Assembly (NCBI GenBank): GCA_964464815.1 | Contig: CAYXHF010000004.1 | Location: 35,983 to 99,982 of the forward strand | Reading direction: 5' to 3' | Source of the DNA: UBA11524 sp964464815 | GTDB lineage: Bacteria > Bacillota > Clostridia > Christensenellales > Aristaeellaceae | Length of the DNA stretch: 64,000 nucleotides | Shown here: piece after piece, positions 60,490 to 64,000 of the stretch | Numbering within the stretch: position 1 is the first letter of the stretch | How the letters are laid out: each line of letters starts with the position of its first letter | Made by a program: the position numbers and the translations under genes | The notes under the pieces: model-generated | Database searches by the model: none | Seen by the model: the letters and a program-made list of their open reading frames with translations, nothing else | What the model was told of the DNA's origin: nothing

Positions 60490-60626
60490 AAAAAATCGCC
60501 GTTTTTACTCTTGCAAGCCCTATTTAAGCCCTCTACAATGAAAAAATCGCTGTTTTTTACTCTTGTAAGCCACATTTAAGCCCTCTACAATGAAAAAATC
60601 GCCGTTTTTTACTTTTGTAACCCATA
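60490..60626. repeat. Tandem repeat, about 2.7 copies of a 51-52-bp unit
   Basis: Each unit begins AAAAAATCGCCGTTTTT, continues TACTCTTGYAAGCC and ends TTTAAGCCCTCTACAATG; units start near 60490, 60541 and 60593. The 400-bp stretch between R2 copy C and the LRR gene otherwise has no gene. Confidence 0.7.
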
Positions 60627-60686
60627 ATCACGTCACCCATCATCAAAAATCCTTCATTTTTTATCACGCCCTTTCGCCGCACCTGA

Positions 60687-60730
60687 AAAACCGGACATGC
60701 CTGCATTTCAGGCATGTCCGGTTTTCTTTG
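60687..60730. terminator. Terminator after the LRR gene
   Basis: AAAACCGGACATGCCTG pairs perfectly with CAGGCATGTCCGGTTTT (17 bp) around a 5-nt loop, with T-runs on both strands. Confidence 0.85.
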
Positions 60731-60739
60731 CATTTGTGC

Positions 60740-62569
60740 TTAATCCTCAAAGGGCATGTAGATACCCTTCTTGAACATCGTGCCCACCAGCTGCGAACGG
60801 TCATGGGCGCGCCAGCCGTCGGCCGTGGAATGCTCCGCGGTTGTGTTGATTTCCGTGTTCGGGAGCTTTTCCTTCAGCGCCGCCACGGCATCTGCGGGAA
60901 CAAGATTCACGCGCGCGTACTTGCCGCTATTGCTCAGCCAGAGGCGCTCCAGCCACGGCATTTCCTCCAACGGCGACCAGTCCGTGATGCTATTGAAGCA
61001 CAGGTTCAAGTCGCGCAGATTCGTCAGGCTCTGCAACGGCGTCAGGTCGGAAATGTGGTTCATGAAGATTTCCAGGTATTCCAGATTTTCCAGCTTCGAC
61101 AGGGATGCAATGTCGGTGATGTTATTCGCCGCCAGAATCAGCACCTTCAGCTGCGGCATTTCCTCCAGGAAGGACAGATCGTCAATCTTGTTATGGCCCA
61201 AATCCAGCGCCACCATGTTCTTGCAGTACTTGAGCACCGAGAACTGCGTGCTGGAATGGAAGTCACTCTGATACGTGTGCAGGGTCGAGAAGGCCGTCGC
61301 GTCCGTGCGCACCAGATGGTCGCCGACATACATCGTCCAGCCAAACTCAATTTGCGGATGACGCTCCGTCAGCGTGGCCATGTCGGCGCGCTTCATCTTC
61401 GTGGCGTACATGTCCAGCTTCTTCAAATTCGGCAGCTGGTTGATGAAGGCCGACAGCTTATCAAAGTCGCTCACGGTGGTCTTGCCCAAATCGACATACT
61501 CCGCATTGCGGTCAAACGTCAGCTTGCCATAGGTGACGGTCGGATTCGGCGTGGCCGTGGGCGCAGGCGTCGGCGTGGCCGTCGCGGGCGTGGCAAGCTC
61601 CGTCACCGTCTTGGGCGTAGCCGTTGCTCCCACGGCGGGGCTATTCGCAAAGGGGATATATTCGCCCTCACGGAACATCTTATAGATGATGTCATACCGC
61701 TCATGCTCGCGCCAGCCACCATTGGTGGAGTAGGACTTGGAATCCAGATACGTGTTGGGCAGATGCTCCTTCAAGGAATTGACCACATTGCGGGAAATCG
61801 GGTCATTCTCCATATAGTTATTGGAGTTATACACCCACAAGCGCTCCAACTGCGTCAGATTTTCCAGCGGTGTCCAGTCCTTGACATAATTAAAGCAGAT
61901 GTTCAAGTCCACCAGGTTCGTCAGGTTTTCCAGCGGAGAAATATCGCGAATCTTATTTTTGAAAATCTCCAGATATTCCAGATTCGTCAGATTCGCCAGG
62001 GGAGAAATGTCCTCCACGCGGTTGCATGCAATAATCAGCACGCGCAGATTCGACAGCTCCGACAGGAAGGAAATATCCGTCGCCTGATTATGGCCAATAT
62101 CCAGCGCCATCAGGTTCGTACAGTATTTCAGGACGGACAAATCCGCGCTGGTATGCTCCTGGCTCTTATTATTATGGAGCGTGGAAAACGCCGTCGCATC
62201 CGTGCGCACCAGATGATCGCCCATGCGCATCGTCCAGCCGAACTTCACCTGCGGATAGCGCTCCGCCAGCATTTCGATATTCGTCCGATTGATTTTTGTT
62301 TCATACATATCCAGCTGCTTCAAATGCGGCAGCTGATCCAGGAAGGCACACAGCGCCGTATAATCGGACACCACATTCTTGCCCAAATCCACCGTTTCTG
62401 CCGTCACCGGCACTTGCAGGCCAAGGAAGGACACCGTCTCCTCCGCTTGCGCCACCGGCACGAGCAAAGCACGCGCCATGTCCGGCATTTCCGGCATGGC
62501 CGCTGTCAGCATCATTCCCGTCAAACCCAGCGCAAGCGCCTTTTGCAGCACTCGTTTCATTCCTTTCAT
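60740..62569 (-). CDS. Secreted leucine-rich repeat protein with two homologous modules
   Basis: A 609-residue exported protein. After a signal peptide (ALALGLTGMMLTAAMP, cleavage near AQA-EE) come two similar halves of about 270 residues. Each starts with VDLGK and a FGWTM..GDHLVRTDATAFSTL stretch, continues with LRR units (NLEYLEIFKNKIRDISPLEN and NLEYLEIFMNHISDLTPLQS) and ends with HERYD or HDRSQ plus YIPF or YMPF. A Thr/Pro/Ala-rich linker (TPATATPTPAPTATPNPT) joins them. No sorting motif is seen. Likely a surface or binding protein. Two ATGs three codons apart are possible starts. Confidence 0.85.
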   Translation of the reverse strand: MKGMKRVLQKALALGLTGMMLTAAMPEMPDMARALLVPVAQAEETVSFLGLQVPVTAETVDLGKNVVSDYTALCAFLDQLPHLKQLDMYETKINRTNIEMLAERYPQVKFGWTMRMGDHLVRTDATAFSTLHNNKSQEHTSADLSVLKYCTNLMALDIGHNQATDISFLSELSNLRVLIIACNRVEDISPLANLTNLEYLEIFKNKIRDISPLENLTNLVDLNICFNYVKDWTPLENLTQLERLWVYNSNNYMENDPISRNVVNSLKEHLPNTYLDSKSYSTNGGWREHERYDIIYKMFREGEYIPFANSPAVGATATPKTVTELATPATATPTPAPTATPNPTVTYGKLTFDRNAEYVDLGKTTVSDFDKLSAFINQLPNLKKLDMYATKMKRADMATLTERHPQIEFGWTMYVGDHLVRTDATAFSTLHTYQSDFHSSTQFSVLKYCKNMVALDLGHNKIDDLSFLEEMPQLKVLILAANNITDIASLSKLENLEYLEIFMNHISDLTPLQSLTNLRDLNLCFNSITDWSPLEEMPWLERLWLSNSGKYARVNLVPADAVAALKEKLPNTEINTTAEHSTADGWRAHDRSQLVGTMFKKGIYMPFED

Positions 62570-62740
62570 CCGCCTTTCCCTTTGTTTTGCAGTTCAAACA
62601 TATTATACCCGGTGCAGCTACTGCTTGTCAATCTGATTTCACCGTCTGATTGTAACAAATGCCATGAAAGCAACGCCGTCGCTTTTTCGTCCTATCGCGC
62701 CTTTTTCCCGCATACGTTGGGGCGTAGGAGGGATTCGGAT

Positions 62741-63436
62741 ATGTTGGAAGTCTTGTCGCTGCTCATGCAGCAATGTCTGTTTTTTCTGGGCTACATCACC
62801 GGGCGTTCGGAATTTCCCAAATCACTCAGCCGGGAGGAAGAAGCCGCCCTCATCACCCGCATGGAGCAGGGCGACCACGAGGCCCGGCAGGAATTGATTG
62901 CACACAACCTGCGCCTCGTCAGCCACATCGCGCACAAATACCAGATTCCCGGCTACGGCGCGGATGACCTGATTTCCATCGGCGTCATTGGGCTGATCAA
63001 GGCCGTGGACAGCTTCAAGTCGTCCTCTGGAACGGCACTGGGCACCTATGCGGCGCGCTGCATCGAAAACGAAATCCTGATGACCCTTCGCGCCAGCCGC
63101 AAACGGCGCAACGATGTTTCGCTTTCCGACCCGGTCGGGAGTGACGGAGAAGGCAACGAAATCACCTATCAGGACATTCTCGGCACAGAACCCGATGCGC
63201 TGGAAGAAACGGTGATTCGCCGTGTAACGATTCGGCACGTACAGCGCGTCCTGCACCATCTGCCGCCGCGCGAACGGCTTGTGCTGGAGCTGCGCTACGG
63301 CCTGACGGACGGCAAGCAGCACCCGCAGCACGAGATTGCACGGCAGCTGGGGATTTCAAGAAGCTATGTCTCCCGCGTGGAAAAGCGGGCCGTCCAGCTG
63401 CTTCAGGAGGAGTTGGGGCGCTCGTCAGCAGGATGA
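62741..63436 (+). CDS. sigK: RNA polymerase sporulation sigma factor, sigma-K type
   Basis: A 231-residue sigma-70 family factor. The N-terminus LEVLSLLMQQCLFFLGYITG is the hydrophobic pro-sequence of SigK, followed by FPKSLSREEEAALI. Region 2 reads HNLRLVSHIAHKYQI, DDLISIGVIGLIKAVDSF and TYAARCIENEILM. Region 4 reads LPPRERLVLELRYGL and the helix-turn-helix EIARQLGISRSYVSRVEKRA. The gene is uninterrupted, with no skin element. GGAGG precedes the ATG. It indicates a spore-forming organism and drives late mother-cell genes. Confidence 0.92.
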   Translation: MLEVLSLLMQQCLFFLGYITGRSEFPKSLSREEEAALITRMEQGDHEARQELIAHNLRLVSHIAHKYQIPGYGADDLISIGVIGLIKAVDSFKSSSGTALGTYAARCIENEILMTLRASRKRRNDVSLSDPVGSDGEGNEITYQDILGTEPDALEETVIRRVTIRHVQRVLHHLPPRERLVLELRYGLTDGKQHPQHEIARQLGISRSYVSRVEKRAVQLLQEELGRSSAG

Positions 63437-63585
63437 GGGGGAGGAGGGGGGCTTCTGAACCTTGGCGTTGCTGAAAACCTGCTACACAGGGGTTTTTCTC
63501 AAATTGAATGCATTGGCAAATTATCAACGTCAAGTGTTTATTGCGCCTCTGCCGAGATATATTGCTAAAGCAAGGATTTTGTGCT

Positions 63586-63732
63586 ATGACATCAGAAAAT
63601 CCCGTTGCCCATGTTCGACCTCATGGCAGAGACGCCTCCGACACATTACCGCTCCCCGATGGCCGCATGATGACAAAGCAATGTTTCTGGTTAAACAACA
63701 CCTATATTGCAAAGCAAATCAGACGCAGTTGA
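63586..63732 (+). pseudogene. C-terminal remnant of a Sau3AI/MutH-type restriction endonuclease
   Basis: A 48-residue frame reads VAHVRPHGRDASDTLPLPDG, then MTKQCFWLNNTYIAKQI. This strongly resembles the extreme C-terminus of Sau3AI-like type II endonucleases (HVRPHARNxxDTYxLPDGRxxTKQCFWLN). The rest of the nuclease and its methyltransferase are absent, so it is a leftover of a lost restriction system. An AAGGA lies 9 bases before the first ATG, so a short peptide could still be made. Confidence 0.6.
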
Positions 63733-63962
63733 AAACGTCAGCATGCTTTTTGGGGAAATGATTCATACACTCCGCAACAGCTTGCAAACAAGCAGGAGCA
63801 GCGACATGAATCTCTGTACTGAATCCCCACACCTCCTTTCTCACTCAAATACCACTATAGCGAGTAAAGTGGTCATAGCTTTGCCACCTAAGAATTCGTC
63901 AAAACAATGTAATCGTCAGCACTACACCTACCTCGTGGGCATCACATGGTTTGAAGCGCGAG

Positions 63963-63985
63963 AAAAAAGGCCTGCCGCCTTCTAT
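63963..63985 (-). terminator. Possible terminator for a minus-strand gene beyond the right edge
   Basis: On the minus strand AAGGC-N5-GCCTT is followed by TTTTCT. The stem is short. The rest of 63733-64000 shows nothing recognisable apart from an unused-looking AAAGGAGGTG on the minus strand near 63830. Confidence 0.3.
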
Positions 63986-64000
63986 GAGAAGACAGCAAGC

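Noticed and set aside
60490..60626. CRISPR array
   Set aside because: The units are contiguous 51-52-bp direct repeats without unique spacers, and no cas gene is in the window.
60590..62740. Upstream extension of the sigK frame to 948 codons
   Set aside because: The extension is antisense to the LRR gene. The SigK homology begins at the ATG at 62741, which has a good ribosome site.
62690..62740. Sigma-E type promoter upstream of sigK
   Set aside because: CATACGTT near 62711 resembles a sigma-E -10 box, but the -35 match is too poor to report as a feature.

Overview
The window looks like chromosomal DNA of an anaerobic, spore-forming, probably gut-dwelling Clostridia (Bacillota), perhaps near Christensenellales or Oscillospirales. 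GC content is fairly high by eye. The evidence is consensus sigma-A promoters with 17-bp spacers, strong AGGAGG ribosome binding sites, a sporulation sigma-K gene, a 2-hydroxyacyl-CoA dehydratase activase, a clostridial-type feo locus and several xylan-degrading enzymes. A run of 100 N and a perfect 390-bp internal gene duplication suggest a draft or metagenome-derived scaffold. The order and family are inference. No rRNA, tRNA or CRISPR array was seen.

Layout. 1-11 kb: start of a secreted protein, a giant acyl-CoA dehydratase activase, an Lgt-like membrane protein with a GNAT enzyme, a polyphosphate kinase 2, one or two probable structured RNAs, a stand-alone DAK-type domain, BioY under a BirA-like operator, a MITE, a DtxR/MntR regulator and a flavin-binding lipoprotein. 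11-18 kb: a heterodimeric ABC exporter, then a two-gene operon of an M50-like membrane protease and a paralog that has lost the HExxH motif. 17.7-20.4 kb: a sulfur amino acid operon (metY-cysK) behind a Met/Cys-rich leader peptide and an intrinsic terminator. 20.4-25.5 kb: typA and prfC, then about 770 bp of non-coding DNA with a dense cluster of DnaA boxes (an oriC candidate), then a cell-wall amidase. 25.5-29 kb: the ferrous iron operon feoA-feoA-feoB with a Cys-rich partner, controlled by two DtxR-like palindromes, followed by a second MITE copy.

29-38 kb: a DUF5665-like protein, lspA, an RluD-type pseudouridine synthase, a VanY-like protein that lacks its zinc ligands, a zinc-ribbon/TM/TPR-like protein with a secreted partner, an SH3 repeat protein and a diguanylate cyclase. 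39-48 kb: malic enzyme with an internal duplication, cinA, a secreted GH43, an IS30 remnant, a Tat-exported Cys-rich FMN-binding protein, inverted repeats around the assembly gap, and a phosphodiester glycosidase coupled to a second Lgt-like protein. 48.5-52 kb: aroE-aroQ overlapping an acyltransferase, then a polysaccharide deacetylase. 52-64 kb: argS, a GH8 exo-oligoxylanase with a GNAT enzyme, an XRE-TPR regulator, a second GH43, a PrsA/SurA-like foldase, a two-module LRR surface protein, sigK, and a remnant of a Sau3AI/MutH-type nuclease.

Themes. The window mixes housekeeping genes with cell-envelope functions and xylan breakdown. Secreted GH43 would act outside the cell, while GH8 and the second GH43 have no signal peptide and would act inside. 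Four families of small repeats are scattered between genes: a 215-bp MITE, an 80-100-bp inverted-repeat element, a CTCTCAGTC inverted repeat and a recurring terminator hairpin. The points most worth a second look are the Met/Cys leader attenuator, the DnaA-box cluster, the protease/pseudoprotease pair, the structured RNAs and the zinc-less VanY protein.
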